DNA of 64,000 bases. Source: Symsagittifera roscoffensis (Eukaryota; Xenacoelomorpha; Acoela; Convolutidae). A program made the position numbers and the translations under genes. Within the stretch, counting starts at the first letter, position 1, and the number at the start of each line of letters is the position of its first letter. Positions 12,801-27,800 of the stretch are shown piece by piece. Below the pieces are notes generated by a model. It did no database searches, was not told the origin of the DNA, and saw only the letters and a list, made by a program, of their open reading frames with translations. Where the stretch lies: the NCBI RefSeq assembly GCF_963678635.1, contig NC_087066.1, forward strand, positions 18,103,275-18,167,274, in the 5' to 3' direction.

Positions 12801-15800
12801 TGATCTGCTCTTTCTAGAATTTATATGCACTGATTTGCAAACAACCGGTGCAAAAAGCCTGCTCCTAGTTGATAATTAACAAAAAATAAAAACAATAGGA
12901 AAAGGATACTCGAGCTGTTTAGTTCGAATGCAGGTTTAAATTAAGTAACATTGAAGAACATTCAGTCAGCTATTACCTTTTGACATAGTTCCTTCAAACA
13001 GCGAAAAGACACATGACAATTGATTCCTCTAACACAGAAACATAAAATATTTCCTGATTCCCATAGCAAATTAGACTAGCCTTCCATTCGTCCACTAGAA
13101 TTAAACATTTTAACTATTCAAGTCTTCAACTCATTGATTTTCATTTAAATTTAAACATTTTGTGTACTAGTAAAAACCAACACACGAGCTTCTCAGCTCT
13201 TTACGGAGAACCGCTGCTGCACCGTCCTTGGCTAAGAATTAAATACGAGTATTTTTTTGGATTTTTTTCTGGGCTAGGTAATGTCAGCCTCAAGCAACGT
13301 TTTCTCTTTTCAAGCTTCTAGCACCATACTATAGACACATTGCCTTTCATGCTGCTTGAAAGAGCCAACCTGCTATGTTAAAATAGTGAAACACTAAACA
13401 ACTCCATTCATAGGTGAAATAATAATGACATTTGAATGCTCGATTTATCACAGATATTGACAAAAAAACTATTCAATTTGACAAGAAACGTTTACTTGTT
13501 CTAGAATAATCTGCAAACATTTATTTTGCTCTAGAGTGATCTGAAAACATGGATTTCTTCTAGAATATTCTCTGATTACTCACTCTGACTTTATTGATGG
13601 TGTGTATGTCACCGAGGAATTCGAACAGGTCATAAAACATGGAGTGGTAGTAGGTGCCACTTCTTAGTACTTCCAGAAGCACAGATGGGTGTGGGTGGGG
13701 ACTGCCCTCGTGCACTTCTGGGCCCCCAAAGCGCAGGTCCAGAATCGCAAACTGAACAGAAACACGAACATAATTGCCAATTAAGACAATTTATCCACGG
13801 GGGAAAGGACCAACACAAGAGCTGTACAGCTCATCACGTCGAACCGCTGTTGTGCCCCTGTTTTAAGAACTACATGCAATTTTTTTTGTTATTTTTCTGG
13901 GCTGGGTATGCTTCACCCTCAAACAACGAGCACGGATCATTGTGGGCCTCGAACATCCGACCTTTCGGTTGAGAGGCGGCGGAGACGTAACCACTTCACC
14001 ACCGCTCCCCTCAAACCATCCTTCAAGCCATGAAATCTGTAAGTTATTATCGCGAACAGGTTCACTCTCCTATGTCAACTGGACTTGTTAGCAATTATTT
14101 TCAAATCATATCGCTATTTTTTTGAATGACCATTGCTTTCAGGATGACACATGCACGAAACATGCTGGATCTTTTTCATCCCTCTATGGTAGGTAAATAC
14201 TAATCTTCACCTCTATAGCGACTAATTGCGCTACTAGGCGACAAACACGAATAAGGACCTCAGCAACGAGTCTCCGCTTTTTGGCCGAGTCGTGGGGGTG
14301 ATCATTATTCGTTCTTTGTTTGAACTACAAAAACTAGCTCAGCAATCCTTCTCAGAGACCTGTCAAATATCGGCAATGTTCTGTGTTTGCTCAGTTTTTT
14401 TTATAAAATATTCATTTACCTGCACAAGACGCACTAGGTTCTCCACTGGCAGATTGACCTTGAACTTGAGTCCATTCACCAACTCCTGGCAGATGATGCG
14501 AGCAAAGAAAGTCTGCCACGCATTGTTGCTTTTCTCATTCTTGTCATTCTAAATTGTAGTGTTTATGAAAATTATCAACTTTTTTTAAATCCCATCTTGC
14601 TACTACAATGAATGAATCAGCTAGATTTAAGGGTTTCAGCACTACACTAGCTACTTTCTATTGCAATAATTTATAGATGTCTTAGCAAAATCAAGCTTAT
14701 CATTGAGCTGTAACCAGTCTATTGTTGCAAGCTCAGAGCTCCAGAAGACAGTTATGTTAACGTTATCGAAAAAGTTACTATTACACAAACATTAGACTTG
14801 CCTTCAAATGGAAAACGTAAGATGGCGATCTCACAGACTCCATCAAGTCAAACAACTGATTCACAGTGAACACAGACGCCTGAAGGATATAACTCAACAG
14901 AGCTCCAAAAGAGTGCAGCAACACTTGCGTCTTCCCAAGAACTGTCAAGGATCCTGGAATTTTTTCCAACTTGAATATCAGCGATGCTATTTTAAACAGC
15001 GGGGTTACATCTAACACTAGCGGCATGCAGGGCGAAAGTTTCTTGAAGAACGCGTCAAAATGTGAAATCAAGTTGGGGGTAAATCCGATTCCCTCGAAAT
15101 GGATATTGGACATGTATACTGCCATGTTGTTTAGCAAGGTCATCAAGTTTTCAGTCGGAAGAGTCTTCCGCATGTTAAGATTACACAACAGAAGGTCAAT
15201 CGAATCGACCAATGAGAGTTCGTTGAAATCTACCAGACATTGTGCAATGTACGTAAACACATTATTCGGCACACACTGAGTTATGAACAGCTGGTTGAAG
15301 AGTCCATACGGTGCAAGTTGATGTAAAGTGCACCGCATGAACTGTTTTGCGACGTTCAGGCAAGTGTCTCGAACCCATAGTTTACTGTCGGATTGCCACG
15401 AGTAGAACGGAGATTGGGCCAGTCGGGCGATGGCGACGAATATGTCGAGAAGGAAGGGGGCACTGCCCACTGGGTCTCGGTAGACGAAGGTCCTCAACAC
15501 TGTGATGCTGAGACTCAGAGTTTTCTCATCAAAATCTTCAATCGCCGCCTTGCAATCCAAACACCTAATTGCAAAATCCTCTTTCATACAGATTACATAC
15601 AGAAACTAGTCAAAACTATTAAATAGCACAACAGAATTATACTCAAAAAGAATGCCTAATGACTTAAACCTTAACCTTATCTTAAATGGGGGGAAAATCT
15701 AAACCTTTTAGAAACTCCAAACTATAAGAAGAAGAATTTATTTCTCCAAATAATAATATAGCAGAACATCGTTTAATAGCTATTTCTTTTACAATTTAAA

Positions 15801-18800
15801 CAAATAAATAATTTAAACAAATAAATAAACAATGGCTTTCACATTATAAGGAGAGGACAGGCAAAGGGAATAATAAATTCCCACTGAGCACCTACCCTAT
15901 TCAAGCATCATTTCAAACTGCAAATAGTACGAATATTTTTATATATCTAATTGTCTGCAAGAAAATAGAACAATTATTGCATTAATCTGATAGAAGTCGT
16001 ATAAGCTGGTTCAAAGTTCCTTTACCCACTGAGAGTGAACCCGAGGTCATCAAACCTTGCATCAACTCAGTAGACGCAGTAAGTATTCTTTTGACTAAAA
16101 TCTCCGCAATACAAAGGATCGAACTCGAACACCGCACCTCATAATTTCAGGCTTCTTATGTTTCTGACTACGCGAAAAGAGCGTGTGAAAAATCTTAAGC
16201 GTTAGTGTAGCAAGCTACTCCAAAAACAAGTGCTTGCCTAAATACTCAAAACACTCGTCTCACCTTCTGAGGACCATGGCTCCTTCGTCTTCATTAAATC
16301 TTGCATTGATTGAAAAAGAACTGTTTCGTCTGTTGATTTGGAGAGTGTTAGATGATGCAGCTTTCTCAATGGGTGTATTGGGGGACAGGGAGTGAAGGTC
16401 TTTCCAACTGGACACCAGATTGGTCGTTTTGCTGCCATATTCCTTCCTACCAGTCAAAAACAATTTTTATAAGCAAGTATCATGCATGTACATACATTTT
16501 ATTTTCATATTGAATTTTCTATTAAGCCCAGAATATAGACCAGCAAACTCTCCAGAATTCAATCACGCCTCATATTAAATGTAAAAAAGGAGTAATTTAT
16601 TTCATTGGTTACCCACAGAAATATTTACAAGTGTCGGACTTACTTGACGTATTTCTTTGGAGACTTGAAAAAAGTCGTCGCACCTTCAGAGCCTCTTCCT
16701 GAAAACACTCAGTTCATTGACCACAAATCAGAAAACTCTCTATCATCCATCTTGAATTTTTTTACCTCTCACTTCCGTTTTCACACCATCATGTGACCCA
16801 TTGACCAATTTATTTTTCTGAATGCCCACTGCACTGGATACGAAATCCACACTAGCTGACGTAGAAGTCCCAACTCGAAAGTCAGGACTGGATTGATGGC
16901 GCAATCTGGACCCAGAAGATACGTTAGTTTTGGCCGCCACTTTTTTGCTCGTATCTGCCTTGGAAGCTGTTTCTTCTGGTTTGGCTTGTTGCTCTTCTTC
17001 CTCGCTTACGAACTCGTATATCTCTCCAGTATCAGATAGGTTACCATCATCTACAACCTTAATCAAACAGGCATTTTTGATTCCAAATAATACCCACATA
17101 AATCCTAACAATGAAAAATCTCCCGTCAGAAATTAATCAGCAAACTATCCCAGGAAAATATACGATGGATAACAGAAAAGCAAACTTTCGCCGCTTTTTC
17201 CGCGAGGAGCGGTCGGAGTTTAAAATACACGACTGGCATTGTTTTCTAGTGAAAAATCAAAAATCCCTCCCTTAAATCCAATAGTGATCCAAATAAAGGA
17301 TTACTTATATGCGAGAAAAGAGAAATAGCCACGAAATAAACCGCAACTAGAGCAGCAAATTGCACTGTAAGTTTTACTGAATGTGCGATCCTGTACTTGG
17401 TCGTGCAAAAACCCATGAGCATTGGTATATCATGTGTACGATACAAAAATAATCGTGTAGCACAGAGGCGAAGCTGCTCTTTTCAAACATAAGCGAGGAA
17501 GAAGCAAAAAAAGGAGCTCAAACGGGCAAACAAGGTGAAATAAGGAAAAGATTGAAAATACGCCTTGAAAATTTTTTATTGAGATTAGGAGTATCACCTT
17601 CTCACATCTGCTCCACGACCGCTTGTAATATTGTTAACACTAGCCTCCAATAAAGCAGCTACAGTTTCAATCAAATTGTCAAGGTTAGGCAGCAAAAATT
17701 CGACCAAAAAATAAAACTTTTTAAAAGTTCCGGATTTGATTATCCGACCAGTTGATTAGGAGTCTGACGTCCTTACATCTGCGCCACGGTCGCTTGGAAA
17801 AAAACTGTGGCCCAGCTAATGCTGGATCTACCTGTTATAATAATCTTAATCATATATTGTACCGATAAGGAAATACGAAATTCTCAAAATTTCAAAAAAA
17901 CTGACTTCACGCTAAACCCTAGTGTTTCTCTGCTTAAAAAGAGGATTAATCTCTGATTTAAAAAAAGAACTACTCGCTCTTTCATTGAAGTCTTTATCTC
18001 AGATTTGGATGGGTAGTTTTCGAATAAAAGTGAAAAAGATTCCAAAAAACAATTAAAAAAAATTGACATTTCATATATGCAAAAACTTTTCTCTACTAAA
18101 GAATGGGAGTAGCCTTTGCTTTACACATCCTGGTTTTTAAATTGAAGATTTCTGCACTTTGTTTTTTAGATTGAACCCTTAATATCAGATTTAGCTAGTA
18201 GTTTTCGTGAAGAGACGAAACTTCTCAAAAAAACGGTAAAAATTTCAGAAGGAATTATTCCGAAGTCCATTTTAGTTTTTCTACAAAAATCAGGGTAAAC
18301 AGATTTCGCAGGGAACATCTTAGCACCATGTTAGTTTTTCAGATTATTTTTTAAAAAAAAAGAGTAACTTTCCGAAAAACGGGCAAAAATTCAAAAATTG
18401 GCCTTTTTAGGCCATATTTTTTTCTTGCGCAGGTACCCTTTAACTCAAATTAGGCAGGGAAGTTTTTGAGAAAAATTAACCGAAATGTCAAAAAAGGGGC
18501 TTTTATGGGGCAATAACTTATTACCGAAATTAAGGAATCGCCACTTGAGAAGAGGAGATCCCCAAAACTTGTGCTTTTGATGGAAACCTTCATCTCAGAT
18601 TTGAGCATGTAATATTTAAGAAAATGAAAACAATTCAAAACAAATAGGTCAAAAATCCCCTACAGAACTTTAGAAGGCCGTAGAACGTAAAATGAGGTAA
18701 AATGAAAAGAGACCAGCGAAATATGCAGGCACATCGAGACTAGCGAAAGCGCAGCCGGCTTTTCCATTGGTACCATCCTTTCAACAATAGGAAAGCACTG

Positions 18801-21800
18801 AACTTAAAAAAATCACAGATTAAACCGCGAAAAATCAAAGTTGAGCGTGAACAAATTTTAAGACTTTTTCCTGAAAAAAAAACAAACAAATCAGGAAGAC
18901 CTATATATAAGTACTCACTATGTTGTTTATATGAGTACTCACTAAAAATGTTTATGATTAAGTAAGCTTAAATATGATTAATTGAAATATAACAAAAGGG
19001 CCACCAAATGAGCACATTTATTTGCGACTTGGGTTCAAAAAAAAATCTTCGTAATAACACAATACGCTTCTCTTGTGTAAATATAGGTATATATCGAAAA
19101 TAACACAGCGTTTCGAATTTTGAGTCTAATACGCGAAACTTTTTTTAAAGAAATTTATGAAGTTTCACAGATCTCAGGCCAGACGAGCTACTCGGTCTTT
19201 CTACTAAACGAAAGGAGCTGATTCTGTCAAAGTTCTACGTACCAGTAGAAAAAAACCAGCAATTGACACAACTCAAAAATACTGAAACTAAGCTGCGTTG
19301 TGTATTTAACTTAACAAATATCCTATTAAATCGATCACTCCCTGAAAACCATGCAGCCAAAACTTAACAGGTAAAAATTAGAAAAATACAGTTGGAAAAA
19401 AATCAACGAACACAAAGAAAAAGTTTTTTCAAGAACTTCATTTTTGAAATATCTTGAGTGATTCGACCACAGCAATCCAAATCACGGCTCAAAGGGCTTT
19501 ATTATGAACACAACAGAGAGGTAGGTACAATAAGTATGTACACCTTAAAAATTATTAGAAACAGCTTTATTAGGCTTAGTTATGCTCATCGTCATTCGAT
19601 GTTTGCCTATCGCCATCCGATTTTCATTTCAGTTTGAAAACTGAAGCCCCTCCCGTCAAGTATCAGAAAAAGATTTTAAGCGCCCAGAAAAAAACCACAA
19701 TCGAACTAAACAAACAATAATTCAACCAGTTTTCTGGATACTTGAAAACATATGCCGCTTCGCAAACACAAGCAAGAAAACTAGCCATTAAAAAAAGCAG
19801 CTACTGATACCAATAAGTTGCCAATTATTTGTAGCAAAAATAGCCAAAAAAATGAACCATAGCCAACAGACAGCTGGAAAAGAGTCAATGAATGAAAGTA
19901 AAAAAAACCTGACTTATTTTTGGACATAATCTCAACTTTCCAATTTCAAAGAAAAAAAGCTGCCCATAATGCTTTTTGAATATCTAGTACAATTATGATT
20001 GACACATTTATGATAAAATTAACCTCATTGGAGAAAACTGGATCATTACCTAAAACTTTGCTTCGCTGGGAAATCTAATTAAAGTTCGATACTAGAATTC
20101 GATCACGTTTTTCATGACATTTACACTTCTTCTATTCGATAGTTGTTTGCCTTCCTCTTAACAAAGGAAACAAACTGAACTTAAAATTAAATCACCATTC
20201 AAACCGCGAATTTACGCCCTCAACTACTTTTCAGACATTTCCTGAAAAAAAAAAAACAATTAAAAAATCAACACGAACTAAATAAAACTCTGAGCTATGT
20301 TAATCGATTCTTAATAAAACTAGCTCTAAGTTTGACATTGAACCTCCCACCAGTTGATTAGGAATCTCCCACGTCCTTCCCTTTGTCCCATGGTCGCTCG
20401 ACTAACGACAAACACATGCCACCAATAAGGCACAAAACAGATGCCATTAAATGTTCGATGCTGCTCGTGATCATAGCAAAAGTGTCACCAATTGAAGGCA
20501 ATTGGTTTTTCATAGTAAATAATTCATAGCAGCGGCAACTTGTAAAATATTGCAACTATGTGGATGAAATACAAAAATTAAGAAACAGAATGATCAAACT
20601 GAAACCCGAAATAAACGCCATATTTAGACATGCTTGAGAAACCTGGATTAATTGATGAAACTTATATTCCGCTTTCAATTCTTTAAATTAAAAACCACTT
20701 ATGAAACTAAAAGTAATCAATGTCTATTCTCGCCACTTGCATTTTCTTAATAAAGAGCGTAAATTGCTTTCAGCAAATGAATTTTAAGCTAACTTAAAAA
20801 AAATGAAAATTTAAATCGCTTAAATAAAAATTTGAGCGCCAAAATTTTTTTCGAGTTTTCCTTTAAAAAATAAAAACATGAAAACCACACGAATTAGATA
20901 AATAAAACTCCTTTCGATCAATGACACAAAAACTTAACCTGTACTTAAAGTCAACATGGTCAAGTACAAAGAAAAACATAATTCGAATTCGACTCTATAG
21001 ATTTCCATGAATAGGGAAAACAACTCAAGCTCAATGTTGTATCTATCAAAAAATCCTCGCGATCAAAGTGAACGGAACTATTTAGCTAGTCTGCGATAAT
21101 ATACAGATTAGTTTTGCATCAGCAAAAACTTCGGAATAAAATATCGTATAAATACCTCAAAAAGTGAACAAAAATATACAAGTAGCTTCAGAAATAACTC
21201 TGTGCTCGGCTTGCACAGTGTTACAGTTACGGTTAATAGTGGTTAAGCTCAACATTTAAAGCCATGCTGCATTTGTGCAATTTGATTTAATATTGAAACT
21301 AGTTACTTCACTCACATCCAAATCGAGCAGTGCTTTACTTCCACAGCTAGAAACTGCCGTCCCTGCCCCCAAAACTGAAAGGTCAACTCTGGGTGGCAAG
21401 TTGCTCCCGTGACTGTGCTTCTTCCTCGGTTTCACAGACCACCCGGTCGACGATCTGAGCAACGACTTGTTGCCTTTTAGCTCCTTGCTCGTAACAATTG
21501 TTGCCTGGTGTTATAAAGCGACAGATTAGCGCTGTTATTACTTGTAATCAGTTAATCGATGATAAAGCGGCATACTCTCACTGGAAACATGCTGTGAATT
21601 GGGCCATGATTTTGTTCTTCAACTTCCAACTAGCTATCAAAATACGATGATACGCACCAAAACACTGAAATAACTACAAGCACCAATTACTTTCTAATCG
21701 TATCCCTTATAAGACTATTTAATATATTTCTCTATATTTCACTTTCACGAATTTGCTCAAACCGTTTGAGTCACTAATTGGCTCAAATTTGAAGTTTAAG

Positions 21801-24800
21801 ATGCTCGCCAAGGCTATTCTCAAGGATGAGAGCTACGGTTTTACTGTTTCTAATTAATCTAACCTTAGCTTGTTGCATGAAGCTACTTTGCTCGTCTTGG
21901 TCTGCTGATTTGGCCTTACTTGGTTCATCATTGTTTGTCGCACTCTCATCTGAAGACTGTTTGTTCACTGTTTTCAAAGTGGCAGCTATAAAATCGCCGT
22001 TGTCGGCGCTGAGCAGCTCCGTTGAGCTGTTACTTCCGTCATGCTCTGATACCTAATAGAAGTTCGAAAAATCCATTTCCACCAGCCTTATTTCATTTCT
22101 CTAACTCATTAAGACATAACCTCACATGATAGTAATAAAATACAGTTAGTTAGAAAGAACATAGAAGCTCCAATTTGTTTCTTCCCTTCTGGATAGGGGT
22201 CTCTAACTTCTAATGAAAATATTTTCATTAAGAAAGTTAACCCACAAATTGAAAAACCAACATACATGTTGTTCAACTGATCACTGCGATCTGCTGTTGC
22301 GCCGCTGATTTAAAAAAAAAACTTTTTCCTTAACCATTACCTTAAAACTTGATGATTTTTTTAACCTTGATGGCAATCTTGCTGACAACTGGCCTCGGTG
22401 GCACCACATTGGCCTGTTGAAGAGAGTCCTTCTGGTGAGCTGAAGCAATAGCTGCGGAGTGGGTGGGACTGGACACTGACTGGAAGTGTATCTGGGGGAA
22501 AGAGGAGGACTTGTCCTCGGCCGTTGAGTCTGTCTCTGTGAGCGCACCAGTCACGTCTTCAGTCAAGTCATCTCCATCCAGCAAGTCTGGAAAAATAACT
22601 TAAAAATAGTGCTGACTCGAAATCCACCGTGCAGTTGTTTGTAGCGTGACTAAATGGGCGGATGCTACTCCCCTCCCTCAATTCTGGCAGCTACATTTTT
22701 TCGAAGGGTCACCTTTGATATTTTACCACAGCCATTTCTGACTCTCTACTCATAGACAAATTATAAAGGAGCCTTCGGCTCTATTATATACTAACTTTTC
22801 AGCAGCAGCGTGCGTCGAAAAAACACATTTTTTGGTTGAAAACTTCCAAAAAGAGCTCCAACGGCAATTGTTTAATTGCCGCAGCTCGAACGGCAATTGT
22901 TTAAGCACCGCAGAAAATTTTTGCAAATTTGGTCATTTTGGGTGTCAATAGAAATGACACAATTATTAAAAAAAAACACCCCATCCCCGACAAAAAAATC
23001 ATGCGCATGCCACTGGCACTATGAATGATTTCTATGGTGACTAAGAAGCTCCAGAATATCAATTATTATAATATTAATATTACTTCAATTTAGATCAAGG
23101 ATAGGAGCCTTGAAACATCTATTTATTTAACTTAAAAAAAATTGTTAATGCTATCTTTGTAACCGTCAACAAACTGGAAGATTCCATCAAACATGAAAAA
23201 CAATCAGCACTCAAATTAGATGAAATTAAGCGTCAAGGAACCTTTCGAGTTCTTGCGTGAGATGCTTGGCGTGACAGTGTGGGAGACGACTGGACTGGGT
23301 GGCTTCTCCAGGCACTGGCACACATGGATCTGTCCGGCCACTGTGTTGATAGTGATGCGGATCAGATTCTTCACACTCTGGATCTGGGTCGACACGTCCA
23401 GACGGTACTGAAAAGCAAACAAAAATCTAAGAATCAAGCTATTGTTATCTGGAAGTTGAATACTAAGTTAAAAATTTGAAAGAAAAAAACGAGAAATCAA
23501 AAAGTATTTTATTTTTCTATCTTTTTAGTATCGTTACAGCTTATCAGAAATAAAATACATGGATTGCTTTTTGATCTTGATCTTCAAAACTACACAATCG
23601 AAAATTATTGCGTCGACTTGTACAAACTCACTACGCTAAAGCCAAGAGATCAACTTTTTGGGCCATTCAATGACTGCGATTAGAATAACAATTTAGACAC
23701 CAACCTTGTAGAGAATAACCAGGAGCGACATTAACCACTGATGCCTCACATGTGGTTCCAGAAGCCAAAGAGAATAGTCCGGAATACTGCCCAGTAACGG
23801 TAGACCAATTCCGGAAGATGAGGCAATCCTTCTATTCGAGGGAAGATACTGCATGAGTAACACTATCAAATGCATCATTGAAGTTCCCATTTCGTGGTTG
23901 TAGTCCAACACTTCGGCCATGTGAGTCATAACTGCATTTAGCACTACTGAGACTCTCAGTTTGTGGGGAGGGTGGAAGAAGGATTTGTCCTGGGGGTTGT
24001 AGGAGAGAAGGTAGTTAAGGTGTCGCATTACACTGCTCATGGACTTACTACTCTCCATGTGTATGTGTGGGTTGCCCGGTCTCTCAGGGTCAGGACGAGC
24101 AATAAACTAGAAAAACCCAGTATTATTTTTTGACAATCTTAAACGATTCTGGGTTTTATTAGCCTTATCTTATCGTAAAATCAAACTCAGAAAGTGTTTT
24201 GCGGAGCAAGTAAAACTCAGTGACCTTTTTCTTAAAAATTAATAGAGCGTATCGAATTTTTGAGGCAATCAGATTTACATACCTTCATTAGCAAGGAAAT
24301 TATCAAATGGACTGTCTGTTTGTCAGCCTCGTTGCATCCTTTATTGTACAAACTGTTCGCTGAACTCGATCTTCCGCCCACCACTCCAAAGCTCTCCTCA
24401 ACTTTCTCCAGTACCGAGAAGTGTACGTTACACTGCTTCAGTGAATCTGACATTTGATACAAGGTTTCAAACGCAGCTCCCACCGGATTCGGTCGGTGTT
24501 CGAATCCCGCAGATGAAGGAGCTGTTGCAGGATTACTAGCCGATCGTGACAGGTCTACCTTTCCCATTTTTGGTTTCAGAAACTCAGTTATAGGTTGCAA
24601 GCCTGCGGGTCCTTGTCGTTCACGAACATGCTTCGCCTTCTCTAGTTTATTGTCACGCGAGACGTCTGCGTTGAGTGCTGCCGCTTCGCTTGCAGATGCT
24701 GAAGTGCATGGAAAGTAGGGGAAGCGACCCTGTGATGCCTCATACTGGGATTCCAACATGAGTGTGTTGAATCTTCGCGAGAAGAAGTCCCAAGAAAGAG

Positions 24801-27800
24801 CTGGAATGTCGCTAATTGTATTGTGGATTAGCTCAAATGTAGACAGAATCAGTGGCCGGTCTTCAATCACTCCGTCAAATTGCACTTCGAGACACTCGCA
24901 CATAAACTACAGATAACAAATGAATGATAGAAAGCAAAACTAATCATGCCATTTTCATTTCAAACAAAAATATCTCTTTCTAATGCACAATTGTAGCCAT
25001 TATACACTGGGAAAAATCAGTTTCGATCATGATGTCATAATTGCATCAAGTTAGGTTAATTTATTTCGCAAAAAAGTATCACTTTCTGATACATTTTTTG
25101 ATGCGCGCATTCTCATGAATGTCATTAAAAAGAACATTGCCAACAGACAGTTTGACACAGGTGAGCCAAAAATTTTGTATGTCTCGATGAAGGACACCTA
25201 GGGTCCAGCTAAAGCTGGAGGTACAATTTTTGATATTTTTTGAATTTGTTATACTGATGCGGGACAAAATGCGTAATTTCAAAAATTGGATTTTGCCCAA
25301 AACCTTTGTTGTTTCTCAAATAAAATAAGTAAGAAGAAAAAAATTTTTTTTGAATTTGGAATTTTTCCAAAGACATAACTTTTCTCTTGCAAAAACTTAA
25401 GGAAAAGCCCCTTCTGCAAGAAAAACTCGCTCAAACTCTTCTTTCGATTGAAATTTCAAATTTGATAGGGTATTTAAGAAAAACCAAAAAGTTTTTAAAT
25501 AAGGTCAAAATTCAAAAACTTGACTTTCCTAAAAGCAGGTCATAACTGGATAAGTAGAAAAGATTCCCAAGATCAGATTTCTCGATTGAAAACTTGACCT
25601 GAAAATTGGAAGCTTGACCGAAGGTAATTTTCTAGTAGAGTAAAAAAAAACTTCCAAAAAACGGTCAACTTTCAAAACTTTCACTTGTTTGAAGGCCATA
25701 ACTTTTTTTAAAAGAAATTGGGCGTAGCATATAATAAAGGTAAGCTTCCAACAACCTTTTGTGTCGATTAAACCTATGATATCAGATTTGGCAGGATAGT
25801 TATCGAGAAAAGTCCAAAACGGTCTAGAAATCACCGAGAATCATAGCTTTTTGTTTTAAAAAATGGGCGTAGCCGCTTATGCAGAAGAGATTCGCCAAAC
25901 CTGTATCTTCGATTGAAACCAAAAACCCAGGTTCGGCAGGATAATAATCGAGAAAACTCCAAAAAACAGTAAAAAAAACTTTTGACTTTTCCGAGGGCCA
26001 TAATTTGGAATGTCAAAAAAATTTGGGGGCAGTCGCGTATGCAAAGAAGCTACCCACAACCCATTCATTGGATCGAACCCAGAATCTCAGATATCAGAGG
26101 GTATTTTTCAGTTAAATTTATTAAAGATAGATAAAACCCATATTATAAAAGTTAGATAAAATTGACTTTTTCGAGGGCGAGAATTTTTTTTGGTAAAAAA
26201 TTGTGAGTGGCCGCTTATGCAGGGGAGCTTCTTACTACCCGTTATCTCCATTGAAACCACAACCTTAGGTTTACGAGGTTAGTTTTCAAGAACTTTACGG
26301 GCACTAATTTTATGTGGATAAAAAAAGCTTGGGCGTAGCCGCTTATAGATGGAGTTTTTCATATCCGATCTGATCATTGAAACCAAAATCTCAGAGAAAA
26401 CTCATTTAATTTTTGAGAAAACTGAAAAAAAAATCATAAACATTCCCGTTCAAACAAAATTTTTGCAAAAAGTTCAAAATTTTCCAAAGCGTCAAAAAAT
26501 AAATAAAATAAAAAACCCAATCCCATGCACTTTAATAACACTTGTTTTATTGCACAAGAATTCTAGGTAAATATATGCCAAGCAAGACATTTGAAATTAA
26601 AATTATCAACTGAAGAAAACTTACGAAGGGGAAACAAAGCCGAACGAAAATCTTTAAGCAGACACCAACTGTGCCGAAAAAAAAAACTGATTATATAAAA
26701 AAATTTATAAAGTTTCGAGTCCCCCTGAAACTACCCACTAGTTAAATTTGAATTTTCAGGAAACTGAGCATGTCAGCTGCATTTTATTTCAACTGATTTT
26801 GTTCAACTAATTGTTTCTCGAAAAAAAGTCTACATTCCGATGTGTTAACGCTTGCTAATCTTAAGCGTAAAAATAGTCAATGAACGCAAGTAAACAGAAA
26901 AATTATCGAAATGGTTTTTTATTGAAAAAATCTCAGCTTTCGAAGTTCGAAGACGAAAAATAGAAGACGAAAGGCCCTCAAGCACTTTGAATTTCTAGAA
27001 CAACTTATGGTTGACACTTTTTGGTAAAATTAACTCAATTTGAGAAAACTTGATCAATAGAAAAGTGTTTTTGTATCTCTGGGAAACCTGATTAAATTCC
27101 ACTTTTGAAACTAGAACTCGATCACGTTTTTCGTGAAATTTACTCTTTTGCTGCTCGATAATTGAAATTGCCTTTTTTGTAACAAAGGAATTGAACTGAC
27201 CTTGAAAAGAAATCAAAAGCCAAGCCGCGCAAAAATAAATTTGAGCCTGAACAAATTTAACAACTTTTCCTGAAAAAAAGCGAAAAAAATTATCACGGCC
27301 TAATCTAAGAGTCTAAACTACGTTCATCACTCTTAATAATCTTAACCCTAGATAATTTTTTACAATGATGCTTGGACAATCTTACCAAAACCCAAAAATT
27401 GAGGTGAAATCACAAACAACTCACCTTCATAGCAGCTTTTCTCACACTCTTCAAGCCAATGAGAGCCCTCAGCGCCACATTCTCATTCGAATCATTCAGA
27501 CTGTTGACTACATATGCAGAACAGAGAGCCAGTGAGGACTGGATGGCCAGCTGTTTGGCTATCTGTTTCGGATCCACAAACTGCAGAATGGTGCACACTT
27601 TCTCCACTGAAGAAGAAAAAGGTAACAGCGAAAGATCTCCTTAAGAATCACATGATACTAGGAGCCTACTTTGTGCTTAAGCTTCCACCATTTAACACTT
27701 TAACTTACTTTGCTCTTTTAACATTGCCAGATTGCCTTGATGTTGTTCAACAATGACCGAAATTAGGTATCAGTTCAAAATTCATAAACTACCGGCTCTT

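Larger units (their letters stand above)
17058..21315. other. UNC79 intron 19, repeat-rich
   Basis: 4.26-kb intron with a family A SINE (about 17459-17810), a degenerate tandem array (17815-18680), partial R1 copies (about 18785-18920 and 19858-20320) and SINE 3' fragments (about 18995-19090, 19745-19850). No gene is recognised. Confidence 0.55.
24907..27424. other. UNC79 intron 13
   Basis: 2.5-kb intron mostly filled by a degenerate tandem array (25195-26560) and an R1 copy (about 26873-27345). No gene is recognised. Confidence 0.55.

Noticed and set aside
13934-14010. Possible functional tRNA-Ser gene
   Set aside because: The tRNA-like stretch continues into a repeated SINE body, and the folding is imperfect, so it is a SINE head.
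14808-15626. Plus-strand ORFs of 68-102 aa opposite UNC79 exon 23
   Set aside because: They are antisense shadows of a conserved coding exon.
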